From Hofstenia miamia (lineage: Eukaryota > Xenacoelomorpha > Acoela): a stretch of DNA of 64,000 nucleotides. The stretch is from contig SCFE01000070.1 of NCBI GenBank assembly GCA_004352715.1, positions 329,420 to 393,419 of the forward strand, written 5' to 3'. Under the pieces are notes generated by a model that saw nothing but the letters and a program-made list of their open reading frames with translations, was not told where the DNA came from and did no database searches. The position numbers and the translations under genes were made by a program. Below are positions 1 to 11,186 of this stretch, in pieces; within the stretch, counting starts at the first letter, position 1, and the number at the start of each line of letters is the position of its first letter.

Positions 1-122
1 TTTGGAGCAGTGGTGCTCAGTAAGACAGGAGGTTTCTGTGTTGAGTGATCTGTTCTAAGTTCTCCAGCATCTTTGTTGATGAGAGTGGTGTTGTGGATCA
101 TATAGATGATGCTGATGGCTTT

Positions 123-687
123 TCAGATGATCAGGTTAAGCTCATCTTCAGGGTCACACTTCAATTTGATACAGCTGTGGATATTGGGTGGAAAGCCCTG
201 ACAAATGTATGAGAAAAAATTATGCATTGAGTATTTGGGTATTAGATTACTCAAGCAGAACATTCTTTCTACTTGTGTAATATAAGTATGGACATCATCA
301 CCCTTCCTAAATGAGAGATTGCAGAGCAGCATCTTGTATTGGTGCTTTATGTGAGGAGCTTTGTAGTGGTCCTCAAAGTAACCAATTAGTAGTTGATAAT
401 TTGTTTTGACATCCCTATCTAGCATCATATATTGATTATATGCAAGACCTTGTAAGTACATGGGAAACTGGGCTACAGCAGCTTCTTGAGTGGCTTGATA
501 CTGCTTCATTGCCAGTTTGAAAAAAAAACCACTCTTTGAAGGATTGAGATGTTTTGTTGATTTTTCCAGCAAATTTGGGTAACACAGAATGTTGATTAAA
601 CAAATTGGGGTTTTGTTCCCAACAGCAGTTGTAGGCAAAATCAATTGAGTGAAATGTGGCTGACTCATTGTCACAGACACAGTAGGA
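123..687 (-). pseudogene. Ty3/gypsy Gag capsid fragment (copy 1)
   Basis: This is part of the Gag capsid of an LTR retrotransposon, read on the minus strand. The capsid-like part has the spaced pattern FKLAMKQYQ, AVAQFPMYLQGLAYNQY, NYQLLIGYFEDHY and IKHQYKMLL, followed by a QVERMF helix. The same order (LPLHLTGTAYQHY, YEWLIGDFIEYY, FKNQYHIIL) occurs in the two other gypsy copies at about 21.9 kb and 37.4 kb, which identifies it as Gag. Gag forms the cytoplasmic particle around the element RNA. The frame runs to the ISIYM-like end near 123 without a zinc knuckle in view. The 163 bases at 525-687 are repeated at 1235-1397, so this piece and the next upstream piece overlap. I infer a dead copy, probably also misjoined in assembly. 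Confidence 0.75.
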
Positions 688-688
688 N

Positions 689-1233
689 CACATGATAGTT
701 TTGATGGATTATGTCACAGGAACTGTTTAACAAAGTGACACATGTCTTGCCATTTGAGACATGGCAAAGATCAGGAGAGAAGTTAACTCCAACAAAATGC
801 TTCCCTTTGTGTCCAGAGATCATTATTTCACCTGCATACTGAGAGTTGGTAGTGACCTCCATGATTTGCCAGTGCCATTGCTCAATGATTACAAATTCAG
901 AGAATTTTAATAACATTTCTTGTTCAGGAACAGTGGTGAGTTCCTGCCTAGGCTTGCTTTCACAGATGGAGATCATGTTGCTCCCATAGTCAATCACACA
1001 AGAATTCTGCTCAAGGAAGTTGTTGCCCAAGATTATATCATATGGCAGTAGTTGGTCACAGATATCAGCAACAATTAAATCCATGGAGAACAACTCTTGG
1101 CAAATGCACAATTCCAGTTTTGGTACATGGCCAATTCTCCAGTGTTGATAGTGACATTAACTAAAGTTCCATTTATGACATTAGTACACAGTAGTGAGGT
1201 GATAACCAAAATGTTGTGTGCACATTTTATAGG
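689..1233 (-). pseudogene. Ty3/gypsy aspartic protease fragment (copy 1)
   Basis: The minus strand encodes pieces of a retropepsin. Near 1111-1180 it reads NVINGTLVNVTINTGELAMY, the active-site strand of the protease, but with Asn-Thr-Gly where Asp-Thr-Gly is expected (Asn codon at 1144-1146). A different frame then gives LPYDIILGNNFLEQNSCVID, the typical ILGxNFL C-terminal half, followed by a spacer towards the reverse transcriptase that includes CVTLLNSSCDIIHQ. At least one frameshift lies between the two halves. In the element the protease would cut Gag-Pol. The piece is bounded by single Ns at 688 and 1234 and sits inside the Gag sequence, which is out of order for a gypsy element. The family call is firm; activity is not expected. 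Confidence 0.75.
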
Positions 1234-1234
1234 N

Positions 1235-1660
1235 AAAACCACTCTTTGAAGGATTGAGATGTTTTGTTGATTTTTCCAGCAAATTTGGGTAACACAGAAT
1301 GTTGATTAAACAAATTGGGGTTTTGTTCCCAACAGCAGTTGTAGGCAAAATCAATTGAGTGAAATGTGGCTGACTCATTGTCACAGACACAGTAGGATCA
1401 TTTGGTTGTGGGGGCAAAGTTGAAGTCAAGACTGTGGGGGTGACACAGGTGTTGACTGGTGCTGGAGGTGAAATGTTCACACTTGGAACATATGGACTTG
1501 GAGTGGCAACAGTGAAAAGAGTAGAGACATGGGTAACAGTGGATTGCATGAAGGTGGGACCTCCAGTTGTAAATGGGGTGGCTGGAGTGACAAGTTGTGG
1601 TGTCAATGGGGTAGTGGTAGATGCAACAGGGGCACAAGGAAGGTGTACTAAAATCATCTG
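1235..1660 (-). pseudogene. Gag N-terminal region, Pro/Thr-rich (copy 1)
   Basis: An open minus-strand stretch of about 140 codons begins near MILVHLPCAPVASTTTPLTP and is rich in Pro, Thr, Ser and Val (for example LTPQLVTPATPFTTGGPTF). It runs directly into the Gag sequence shared with 525-687 (SVTMSQPHFTQLILPTTAVG). This is the disordered linker between the coiled coil and the capsid domain of copy 1. It is far less lysine- and glutamate-rich than the corresponding region in the copies at 21 kb and 36.8 kb, so copy 1 belongs to a distinct subfamily. The open frame ends at the N at 1234. Confidence 0.6.
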
Positions 1661-1722
1661 TGAGAAATGATTTGAAAGACACTCAGAAAAGGCATCAAAA
1701 GCCTCTCTTAGGACATTGCAAG

Positions 1723-2107
1723 TTACTCATTTGGAATGTATAGGAAGAGAGGGCACAGAATGAGGAGGAGTGTTCTGAGGCAGCAGAAATGCAGGCAGGG
1801 TTGTTGCCAAACTATGGACTTGAATTTCCAATGTGGTGATTGAATCAAGTAGGCATTTCTCTTTCTGCCAGGCTTTGGTGGCTTGCTGTCATAACTCAGC
1901 CTGTAATGAGTCAATGCATTGTTCACAAGTAAGACTTTGATCAGTTTGCTGTGTGAGGGCTGCTCTAAGTTGTTTCATCTCAGTTGGTTGAGGCTCTGGG
2001 TATGTTGGCAACAAAGGACAAAGACAAAAGGGATCCAAATGCAAAAGATGAAAAGTCACAGGCAGTGACTGAGTAATACAATTAGGAGAAGATAAGTCAA
2101 CTAGCAA
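1723..2107 (-). pseudogene. Gag coiled-coil N-terminus (copy 1), stop-interrupted
   Basis: On the minus strand a helical, Gln/Leu-rich stretch (MKQLRAALTQQTDQSLTCEQ) continues after an in-frame stop as QQATKAWQKEKCLLDSITTL and then HSLATTLPAFLLPQ. The other two gypsy copies also start Gag with a long coiled coil, so I read this as the same N-terminal module, now broken by at least two stops. It probably drives multimerisation of Gag. Confidence 0.45.
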
Positions 2108-2109
2108 AT

Positions 2110-2738
2110 TAATTCCATAATTCCATCAGTGTGAGGGACACCATTCAGGCACACACAGGGGAAACCCTGAGAGGGAGTCCCATTACAAGAAAAACTTCTG
2201 AAATCCAACATCAACAAGAAAAACTATAAGAAAAATTCAGAAAAACAATTCCAACAAATTGCGAGAAAACTCCAACTGAGTTCAGAGAAACAAAAACTGT
2301 TTCCAGTAAGCAGCACAGTGTATTTTATGGTAATAAATCCTAATTCTAGAGGAATGAAACAACAACAAAGTAACAACCAAGAACAAGCAAAAATAATGTC
2401 AATGCTTCAGAGTACAGAATTGCAGTTTAAAATTACATAAAAGGTAAAGTTATCCATTAGTTGGTAGTGAAGTCAATTCACAGCCAAAGGAAACAACTAT
2501 CACAGCTGGCTCACACCAAAGACAAAGAACAAAACTAAATGAAGTAAGAAAACAACAAGTGACAGTTCTGTACCACATCACAATCACCAGGTGAAATTGG
2601 ATGACCAACTTGGTATGCACACAAGTTTCATGACTGTTGTACATCTCAAAACATAAATTCACCTGCACACTTCAACAGAATAGAGCAGAGAGTTTGACTG
2701 ACACTCCAATTTGTTCAGAATCACATCAGGGTCACCAT
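2110..2738 (-). other. Untranslated leader of gypsy copy 1
   Basis: Between the first Gag codons and the LTR edge lies about 600 bases with no convincing reading frame on either strand. Directly next to the LTR end the minus strand reads TGGTGACCCTGATGTGATTC (2716-2735), which has the position and style of a tRNA primer-binding site for minus-strand DNA synthesis. I have not matched it to a specific tRNA. Confidence 0.45.
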
Positions 2739-3300
2739 GTATAATTGTGGGGTGCTCTGGCTACTCCATCAGTACTGAGAAACTCAAAGGTTAAATCAAA
2801 GATTGCAGAGGCTACCATTGTAGAGAGTGACCCACATTCTAACAAAAGAGAGAGCATTGGTAGTTCACAAATTCAGTAAAGTAAAACAGAAAATATCCAC
2901 TGAGAATATGTTTCCTGCAGCAACCAATTCACACTGCATCATGCCAAAGCCATATCCAGGAAGCCATCCTTACTTACCATGGTGCTAATTTTGTGTCTCA
3001 AGTATTAATTTCTAGCTCAAATAAACAATTTAGCTCAGTGTTCTATTATCTCAGCTCATGTAAATTATAAAACAAAAGGCATGTAGTTACCATGCATTCA
3101 CATTCCCCAACAGCTTATTATATTTGCAGTATGTTATTTAAGTGCATGTATGAAAATGAAATGATTGAAATAAAAGTTGTTAATCCCTACATTACATGTA
3201 GCCATAACTTAAAGCAACTACAATTTGGGCTGCCATCTGTAAAGGAGATAGTTGTCACCCCAGAAACAGCATAGTAACTCCTAAATCATCACCAGATCTT
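2739..3300 (-). repeat. Probable 5' LTR of gypsy copy 1
   Basis: On the minus strand this segment ends in ...AATTATACA right before the putative primer-binding site, which fits the CA end of an LTR. Its outer edge is uncertain and I give about 3300. The stretch 2970-3320 has a diverged second copy at 4470-4790: both contain a 'tctcacatt/ctagctcaa-taaac/tctattatctc' core and a later 'gttrtcaccccag' motif. That second copy suggests either a solo LTR relic or an internal duplication. No matching LTR is seen on the other side, because the element runs off the start of the window. Confidence 0.45.
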
Positions 3301-4469
3301 AAGCAAAAATTATTAAGTTAAAATCTATAATGAATCTAAAAGGGGTTAGCAAAGTTAATAATATTCAAAAAGTAAACAATGTTGAAGCAAGAATAAATTT
3401 TATTGTGAATTTGCTACAAGTTCCTCATGTATTTATAACAATTGCTTGAATTATTACCTGGTATGTGTTTACAAAACTTCACATGTATACCTTTGCAAAA
3501 TTAAACAAGCAATAACATGTCTGATCAAATCAAGGGGACAAATAATAAATTAATCAAAATACTGCACTCAAAAATAAAAGAAATTAATATTGATAAATTG
3601 ATAGCAACAAATCAATATGTCATCATAATGTAACACTATATTAGAGTGCCAGATAATCAAAAAAGTGAAAACAATCAAAATAGGGACCCTGAGTGACTCT
3701 TTATTATGACACAATAAAATTAGATAGGTCAATCAAAATTTTATCATGTATCTTTAAAATATTCATCTGGGGTTTTTTTTCATCACTTGGCTTAGACTAC
3801 AACTTAGTAAACCTCTGCTTTTTAAAGTCAAAGATTTATTTTTATGTCATTTTAGATATATTTGATTCTTATGTTTTATTTATGCTTAATTTTTGAACAT
3901 TTAGTATAAAAGATATGCTATGTTGATCTCAAGGTGCTGTATGTCAGTTTGAAGCTTTCTTATGTTGGTAAAAAGTACCACTCACATTTCAGTCCTTGGA
4001 TAATTAGCCATGTCAATAACTTCTCTGCAGTCTTTTGAAATGATTGAAAAAATGTCTCTAAACAGCTCAACAGATTATTACAAATCAATGGGGGAATTTC
4101 ATTGAAAACACTTTTCAATTGCAGAATATCTTTAATAAATGAAACAGTGTTTTTGTCTTAATTAGACAGGAGTATTCTCTACTCAATTAATGAGCTACAT
4201 TTAAGAAGACCAAATGTAAAATCAGGTGCATTAACTAGGGCAAACAGCACTTAGGAACTTAATGTCATTGTAGAAGGTTGCAAATAGTGACCATCTTGTA
4301 GCACAGCCCTGATTTTAATGAGAATTAAGCATATAAAAACATTGGTAATTCATCCAAGTAACTAGTAACTGTTTAGAGAGAACAACATCCAGGATGACCA
4401 ATTTGTATGGTGTCACTCCAGAGTGATATTCATGATGAGAGGGTCATAAACTGGTTTGAACAGTGCTAC
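3301..4469. other. AT-rich gene-free stretch
   Basis: No conserved coding sequence is visible. The segment 3908-3985 (ctatgttgatctcaagg ... agtaccactcac) is a diverged copy of one arm of the inverted repeat at 5055-5482. 'ccctgagtgactct' near 3687 recurs near 5513, so both sites probably carry members of one small repeat family. Confidence 0.4.
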
Positions 4470-4790
4470 CCTATTTGTCTCACATTTTATTATCTAGCTC
4501 AATAAACCATCTCAGTTGTTCTATTATCTCTGCTCAAGTAATAATAGCATGTAACTGCCATGCATTCATGCTAGCCAACAGCACAATGTCATCACAGTGT
4601 AATATTTTATAGGCGCCTGTTCATGTTGCATTTGAAAGAAAGCTTTTTTATAACTACACATATCTGTATCCATTGCCTAATGTAGTCAACTTTTTGGGCT
4701 GCTACTGTCTAGGAACTAGTTGTTATCCCCAGTTCAGAAGAATGACTCCCAAATTGTCACTAGAACTTAAGCAATTATTCTAACAACCAT
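4470..4790 (-). repeat. Diverged second copy of the LTR-related sequence
   Basis: This stretch aligns by eye with 2970-3320, in the same orientation. Shared landmarks in order are a run around 'tatctagctcaa', 'ttctattatctc', 'catgcattca', and 'aactcctaaat' matched here as 'gactcccaaat'. It is probably a decayed LTR relic. Confidence 0.45.
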
Positions 4791-5054
4791 CAGGTTAAAT
4801 ATAATAATAGTAAAAACAAGGCAAACACAGTTTTGGTGAGATAAAATCAATTGCTCTTTCTTTACAGTGTCTCTCACATTTACACAAAATCATAATTTTT
4901 ACCTGTCTTTGTTTGCAACTTAAACATCATGTTTTCCCTCATGAATTAAGATTGAACAATAACAAATTAGAACCCATTGAGGGGACATTACATTTGCTTC
5001 ATGAATTAAGCTCAAAAATAAAATTATGTCTTAAAGACATCACTAGAAATTACA

Positions 5055-5482
5055 AAAATAATGTGGTTGGTACTTTTTATCAACATACAAAATCTTGAAA
5101 CTGACATAGGGAACCTTGAGATTGACATAGCAAATCATTATAACAATTAGAACAAAAAATTTAGCATGAATGAGGTATACATATCAATTATATCAAAAGA
5201 GACATCAAAATTTAGTTTTAGCAGTTATTTATTGAGTGGTAATCTAGCTAAATGATAAAATATTATACTTGATTTCATAACAAAAACTCAGATAAATATT
5301 TTAATGTAAATATGAGAAAATTTTAAATTACCCATCTAATGTTATTAATCTTCATACCTCATTCATGCTAAAATTTTGTTCATATTGTCATAATGATTTG
5401 CTATGTCAATCTCAAGGTTCCCTACATTGGTTTCAAGATTTTGTATGTTGATAAAATGTACCAACCAAATAATGTAAGTAAA
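5055..5482. repeat. Fold-back element with ~130-bp inverted arms
   Basis: The arm at about 5058-5190 (ggttggtactttttatcaac ... gcatgaatgaggtatac) is the reverse complement, with few mismatches, of about 5350-5480 (cctcattcatgctaaaattt ... gataaaatgtaccaacca). The spacer of about 150 bases is AT-rich and noncoding. This is the structure of a nonautonomous fold-back or MITE-type DNA transposon. A third related arm lies at 3908-3985. No transposase of this family is visible in the window. Confidence 0.65.
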
Positions 5483-5558
5483 GGAAATTAAAAGAAAATG
5501 GGCACTTTTTCCCTGAGTGACTCTACACAAATGCATTTTGACAATTTTAAGGACAAAC

Positions 5559-5850
5559 CAGGGTTTTCAATTACTCAGAATGTTAAGAACTTGAACTCAA
5601 AAAAACTTGAAACTTGATCAGATAACTTGGAAGAGAAATCATCAAAACTTGATTGAAATCCCACTTTAAAATACCAGCAAAAATTAAATTGTTTTAAATT
5701 TCAATTTCCCTACCCATCAAAAATAACTATTTTTTAGCTTAGAATAACTGTACCCTAAAAAAATTCAGAATTAGAAGAAAAATTTATCAAACTTCAACTC
5801 AAAATGTAAGAACTCAAACTCAGTCAAAGTAACTCAAACTTGACCCAGGG
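5559..5850 (+). repeat. CAGGGTTTT dispersed repeat, old copy
   Basis: It starts with CAGGGTTTTCAATTACTC, like the better preserved copy at 26323, and contains the same series of 'aactcgaactc'-type words. Here most CG dinucleotides have become TG or CA (acttgaactc, aactcaaactc), as expected for an older, methylation-decayed copy. Its far end is not clear. Confidence 0.5.
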
Positions 5851-6258
5851 ACGTGAGAATGACTTAAATGATAGTGGCATCTTAGGAACTGAATTGGATC
5901 AATTTTATATTTTTTAAATAAACCTTTTGAATCAGCATAATTTTTGAAGTTTTTGTAATATAATATATTTCATTATCTTACTCTCATTTCTTGAAAAAAT
6001 TTGGGGGAGCAAAACATATATCTTGCCCTGAAAGATTACACAAGCCTACATTTTGAAAAAAAGTTTCTGCAAATTAAAACAGAACACTGTTTTCTAATGT
6101 AATTTTTTGCGCTGATTTCAAATATCACAATTGCTTTTTTCAGAAAAGACTAGAAAAAAAGTTGCACATCAATTTATATAATTATATATATATTATTATT
6201 TATATAATTATATATAATTATATTCCATTATATTTTACATTATAATGTAAAATACAAT

Positions 6259-7258
6259 NNNNNNNNNNNNNNNNNNNNNNNNNNNNNNNNNNNNNNNNNN
6301 NNNNNNNNNNNNNNNNNNNNNNNNNNNNNNNNNNNNNNNNNNNNNNNNNNNNNNNNNNNNNNNNNNNNNNNNNNNNNNNNNNNNNNNNNNNNNNNNNNNN
6401 NNNNNNNNNNNNNNNNNNNNNNNNNNNNNNNNNNNNNNNNNNNNNNNNNNNNNNNNNNNNNNNNNNNNNNNNNNNNNNNNNNNNNNNNNNNNNNNNNNNN
6501 NNNNNNNNNNNNNNNNNNNNNNNNNNNNNNNNNNNNNNNNNNNNNNNNNNNNNNNNNNNNNNNNNNNNNNNNNNNNNNNNNNNNNNNNNNNNNNNNNNNN
6601 NNNNNNNNNNNNNNNNNNNNNNNNNNNNNNNNNNNNNNNNNNNNNNNNNNNNNNNNNNNNNNNNNNNNNNNNNNNNNNNNNNNNNNNNNNNNNNNNNNNN
6701 NNNNNNNNNNNNNNNNNNNNNNNNNNNNNNNNNNNNNNNNNNNNNNNNNNNNNNNNNNNNNNNNNNNNNNNNNNNNNNNNNNNNNNNNNNNNNNNNNNNN
6801 NNNNNNNNNNNNNNNNNNNNNNNNNNNNNNNNNNNNNNNNNNNNNNNNNNNNNNNNNNNNNNNNNNNNNNNNNNNNNNNNNNNNNNNNNNNNNNNNNNNN
6901 NNNNNNNNNNNNNNNNNNNNNNNNNNNNNNNNNNNNNNNNNNNNNNNNNNNNNNNNNNNNNNNNNNNNNNNNNNNNNNNNNNNNNNNNNNNNNNNNNNNN
7001 NNNNNNNNNNNNNNNNNNNNNNNNNNNNNNNNNNNNNNNNNNNNNNNNNNNNNNNNNNNNNNNNNNNNNNNNNNNNNNNNNNNNNNNNNNNNNNNNNNNN
7101 NNNNNNNNNNNNNNNNNNNNNNNNNNNNNNNNNNNNNNNNNNNNNNNNNNNNNNNNNNNNNNNNNNNNNNNNNNNNNNNNNNNNNNNNNNNNNNNNNNNN
7201 NNNNNNNNNNNNNNNNNNNNNNNNNNNNNNNNNNNNNNNNNNNNNNNNNNNNNNNNNN
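6259..7258. other. Assembly gap (1000 N)
   Basis: A run of exactly 1000 N, most likely a fixed-size placeholder of unknown true length. It cuts the minus-strand gene remnant on its right side. Confidence 0.95.
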
Positions 7259-8060
7259 AGATGTTTCCTTTGTCACCTTTGTATATACCAAAGGAACAAT
7301 GACTAAATTGATTTTATTTATCAGGACAGCTTTGAAACATTTGGAGGATGAATCTAGAAACAAATACCAGTTGTCAGCTTCACATGATTGATTTAAGTAT
7401 TGCAGAAGACCATCAAGATTGCTGCAAAAACACAAAGACAGTTGCATGTCAGTTTCATAAAATTGACTTAGCTCATTTTCCCAATGCCAGTACCACCAAA
7501 ATGTTGTTTCTGCAGCTAAAAGATTGTTTGCCTTTAAATGTGATCCCAGCTTCTGAGCATTTTCTTTGCTTAGCCCCAAATCACGAACTATTGCATCTAA
7601 CTTTGTTTGAGACAGTGGTATAGGATTTTTTTCAGCATGTGACACATACGAAGAGTCTTGTTTGGAATTGTCAGAGTCACTGTTGGAATTTTCATTGCTG
7701 CTTGTGGATTGAGAACTTAATTCTGTGGAGGAATTAGGTGGTACTCTTGATCCATCGCCATCAACAAGCGTCACAGATGAAACTGATTTGAACTTTTGAT
7801 CTTTTCGGCATTTTCCTTTGGAAATGTTCTGGCAAAAGAAGCAATCGAAGGGATGACTTTCAGGTTCCCTCCAAGACATGGGCCAATTAAATGAAAATAC
7901 TTTTTTCTGCTTGTGTTTCCACTAGCCCAAAAAGTCAAACCACCAATACATGTCATACACACCTTTTGAGGAGCCCAAACCTTATTCTTATCACCAAGCT
8001 TGATTGGAAAGAAATATTTATTGTATTGCCTTTCCATGGTGTTTGTATTCTTTTTCAAAT
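7259..8060 (-). pseudogene. Multicopy CxxC/WREPxxHxxDCxFC family protein, partial and frameshifted
   Basis: Two minus-strand frames form one protein. The first part reads PIKLGDKNKVWAPQKVCMTC. One base out of frame (near 7878) the second reads MSWREPESHPFDCFFCQNIS, then a Ser/Asn-rich linker, then PLSQTKLDAIVRDLGLSKEN, NAQKLGSHLKANNLL, and DNWYLFLDSSSKCFKAVLIN. I recognise the combination KLGDxxKxWAP..CxxC / WREPxxHxxDCxFC / VRDLxLSKxxAxxLGSxL / FxDSSxxxxKAVL as a protein family present in many near-identical copies in several invertebrate genomes and usually found near transposons. Its molecular function is not known to me. The four cysteines suggest zinc binding. The C-terminal half is lost in the N gap. 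I infer a decayed, transposon-associated copy rather than a working host gene. Confidence 0.6.
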
Positions 8061-8394
8061 TTCAAGCCGGTGATAATTTTCCACATATGTAGCAGAACCA
8101 ATTAGGATTGCAAATTTGTCTTCTGTCTTTCATTTTGGAAAGAAATACCTTTCAACTGATTTGCTTTTTTATATAGCAAAGTGGAAATGGCAATTAGCCA
8201 AATGTCTTTATTTGTTCAAATCACTATTTAAGGTGTGGGAAGGCGCCAATGATAACAAATTGATGAGTCATGTATGCTTCGGAAGGTTTAATTAAATATT
8301 GGCAGTTATTTTTGTCGAACCTATATTGGATAAACTGAATCATTCGCTGCAGACAGGCAAAACAAGATTAAGAGTATATTTTATGTCGGCTTTA

Positions 8395-8690
8395 AAAAAT
8401 CTATTAATATTTTCGAGAAAAGCTATAAAAAGGAAGTTATCGAAATTTATGCAATTAAGCAACATAACTGCTTGTCTAACATTTGAAATGGTTATAACTT
8501 CGTTTTCTTTGTCATTTTTGCAAAACGAAGTGTTTACCTAAAACTTTTATCGTTAATTTTATAATGTAACATTTTTTTACAATATCTGAATTAATTGGTT
8601 ATGTTGCTTAATTGCATGAATTTTGAAAACTTCAAAGGCGTGTATCTTTTTTTTATAGCTTTTCTCGAAATTATTAATGGAATTTTTGAA
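8395..8690. repeat. Inverted repeat with ~75-bp arms
   Basis: The arm 8400-8475 (attttcgagaaaagctataa ... gcaattaagcaacataac) is the reverse complement of 8597-8680 (gttatgttgcttaattgcat ... ttatagcttttctcgaaatt), separated by about 120 bases. It looks like a small fold-back or MITE-like element. Short open frames across it are by-products of the palindrome. Confidence 0.6.
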
Positions 8691-8699
8691 ATCAGTGTA

Positions 8700-10260
8700 A
8701 AAATCGACCTAAAAAGTTGTATTAATTTGCGCGTTGCAAAATTGACACAGGTTAGTGTTATTATTGGGGAAATCTTTTGCCCCCTACTTCTCGCGTCCTT
8801 GTCTTGACCTGGCAAACATGTAGTAAAATGTTTTTATGAACCAGTTGAGTTTGTGCTTGTATTTCAATTTTAATAAAGGCTTATTTATCAATCAATAAAA
8901 TTTTCTTAGATTAATATTGCTGATATGCAAATAACAATTATTTTTTCCTGACATAAAATTATTAATATTTGATAATGAATATTGAATTACCAAATCACAA
9001 GAGGGCAAACTGATCTTTATTTTTATTAGTAATAAATTCATGGTGACGGAAAGAAAGATTTTGTGAATGAAAAAAATTCTGAAATTTATATATTTGCATA
9101 TATCATTAAGGAATTTAGCAATTATGTTCATCGTAAATGAATAATTGGTTAATTAAGTCTAAATATTACACTATCTACTAATTAACAGATAATTTACAGT
9201 ATAAGATATTTTTTTAATTTTTGTATCATTAGATAATTGGTTTTACTTTTTCGCCTGTCTTAGTGGTGCGATATATTATTTTCGTCAAGTTAAAGTTCAC
9301 AATATAATAGGAAGTCGTAAAAACTTTTCTGTTGCAGGCCAGTCAATCTTCTCCGATTTTACTGAAATATTTGAGGGGTGTCGATATATAACTTGGTCGG
9401 TAGCTCAATGGATCTAGTGGTTTTTATGTAACGGTGAAATATCAGATTGCCTTAAAAGTGCAGTACGATAGTTTGCTGGATCCACAAGATTTATTAGCAT
9501 CTAGTTTACAACATTTCTAAGATCGTGATAGGAAATTAAGTTGAAATGAAACTGTTACCTTATTCGTATATCAGATTGTTGAGATGAAAAGTTTCCATTT
9601 TCTTCAAATTTACAATTGAATTTACCCATATTTTCAAAATTTCTGTTTAACATATTTGCGATATTCTTATTTTTCTACGTCCTATCATGCTTAATTTCTT
9701 CAATATTTATACTTAGCCCATTACTTTTACTAATGCTTTTATTAAGAAAATTCCATTTTTGGTTTGAAGTAATACTTCACCTTAGTTCGTACCTAGATTT
9801 GCTTCTCTATTTGATTAATTGCTTAGTGTGCTCATAATTAGTCCAATTAAGATTGATGTGATCACGGAATCACGGGTTGGTTAATCACTGGTCGCAATTT
9901 AGTGTTAATTAATTTGGTTCGCAGGGGAGCTACTTGATTTAAGGCTTTGATGATTTCACGCGCGATAAATATTAACATACTATCGGCATCATTAAAAGTG
10001 TAGGTTAGATCAAAGCATATATTATTCAAGAGGTCTAAAAATTTCTGCTCATAAAATTGTTAAAGTCCCTAGAATAACCAACCTTCCTATTTTGTCTTCC
10101 AAACTTATGGTTACTAACATAGTGCAAAGATTGTGATTCAAACATATATGTTTTGTATTTATTACAACTATCGGATAAAAAATAGTCAATTAAATTAGAA
10201 AATCTAGTTGATTGGTCTTATTAATAGTTTGAAAACCGAAAATATCACAAATATCAATTC
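8700..10260. other. AT-rich intergenic stretch
   Basis: No conserved protein or RNA gene is seen. Open frames here are short and of low complexity (Phe/Leu/Ile-rich). Confidence 0.5.
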
Positions 10261-10261
10261 G

Positions 10262-10460
10262 CTTGGATTCAATAGAATTTAAGTAATTGGAATTAGACAG
10301 GATGAGGTTGAGGACAGATTGAGCGAGGTCGTTGATAGCAACGAGGAAGAAGAGAACTGCAAACACAGAACCTTCATTAGCACCATTAGAGACAAGAGCA
10401 GGAGAAGAAATAGACGAGTTGATTTTGACATAATCCCATTACCATTGGGGAATCCGCTTT
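10262..10460 (-). pseudogene. LINE reverse transcriptase fragment
   Basis: One minus-strand frame contains SNGANEGSVFAVLFFLVAIN followed by DLAQSVLNL. This matches the conserved RT block usually seen as SGVPQGSVLGPLLFLLYINDL in LINE retrotransposons. The substitutions (GANEGS for GVPQGS, FAV for LGP) show decay. The block lies just before the position of the catalytic YADD motif, which I cannot find downstream. It is a short relic with no neighbouring endonuclease. Confidence 0.6.
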
Positions 10461-11186
10461 AGGAATTATAAAATATTGTTATGAATATTTTCCTCAATTT
10501 CAATATACCATTATTTCAAATAATCTAGAAAATATAAATTCGTTACTCGACTATTAAACTTGGAATCTGCTCTGAATAAAATCGGAGTCTACACATTTTT
10601 AGATATGGTATTCCTCAATGAAATTAGACTAAATATATCTGTTTAACCCCGTTTCTAGTGTTTTAGATTAGTATTTTGTAGTAACTGCTTCGATTTTCAT
10701 TTCTCTTGATAACTTTCTTTACAATAGATTTTCAAATTATAAGTTATGAATTCTTTACAAAAATTTTGCACATGTATTGAAATATTTTTCTAGTGATTTA
10801 AATTATTCATTGTAGCTTCAGTATTAGGCAGCACATGTAAAATGTGGGTATACTTATCGAGTTAGCTTGCATTGTACGAGTGTTTTTATATAGATTGTGT
10901 ATAATTAATTTTATGCGATAATACCGTTTTTCAACGCGGTCAAGCAAACCTTCTGAAGTATCTCAAAGCTTCGGAAATTCTTTGGTGATTTAAACATAAT
11001 GGATTTCACAATTTTCATTTATGTTTTGCGTATGCTTGATATTGTGCAATTAATTTATTACGGGAACTCTATTTTTGTGCATGCTTTTGGATTTCCGTTT
11101 AACAATTTTTCTTATAGATTGGCAGGAAATCTCCATGTACCTAGTGTTATTTCACCTTCTACTTTTAAATTAACCGACTATTTTAG

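Noticed and set aside
6218-7879. A 553-codon open frame
   Set aside because: Most of it is the 1000-N gap; only the part right of 7259 is sequence.
9395-9480. tRNA-like word (ggtagctcaatggatctagtgg) that fits an RNA polymerase III A box
   Set aside because: No B box at a suitable distance and no cloverleaf could be drawn; a tRNA or SINE is not supported.
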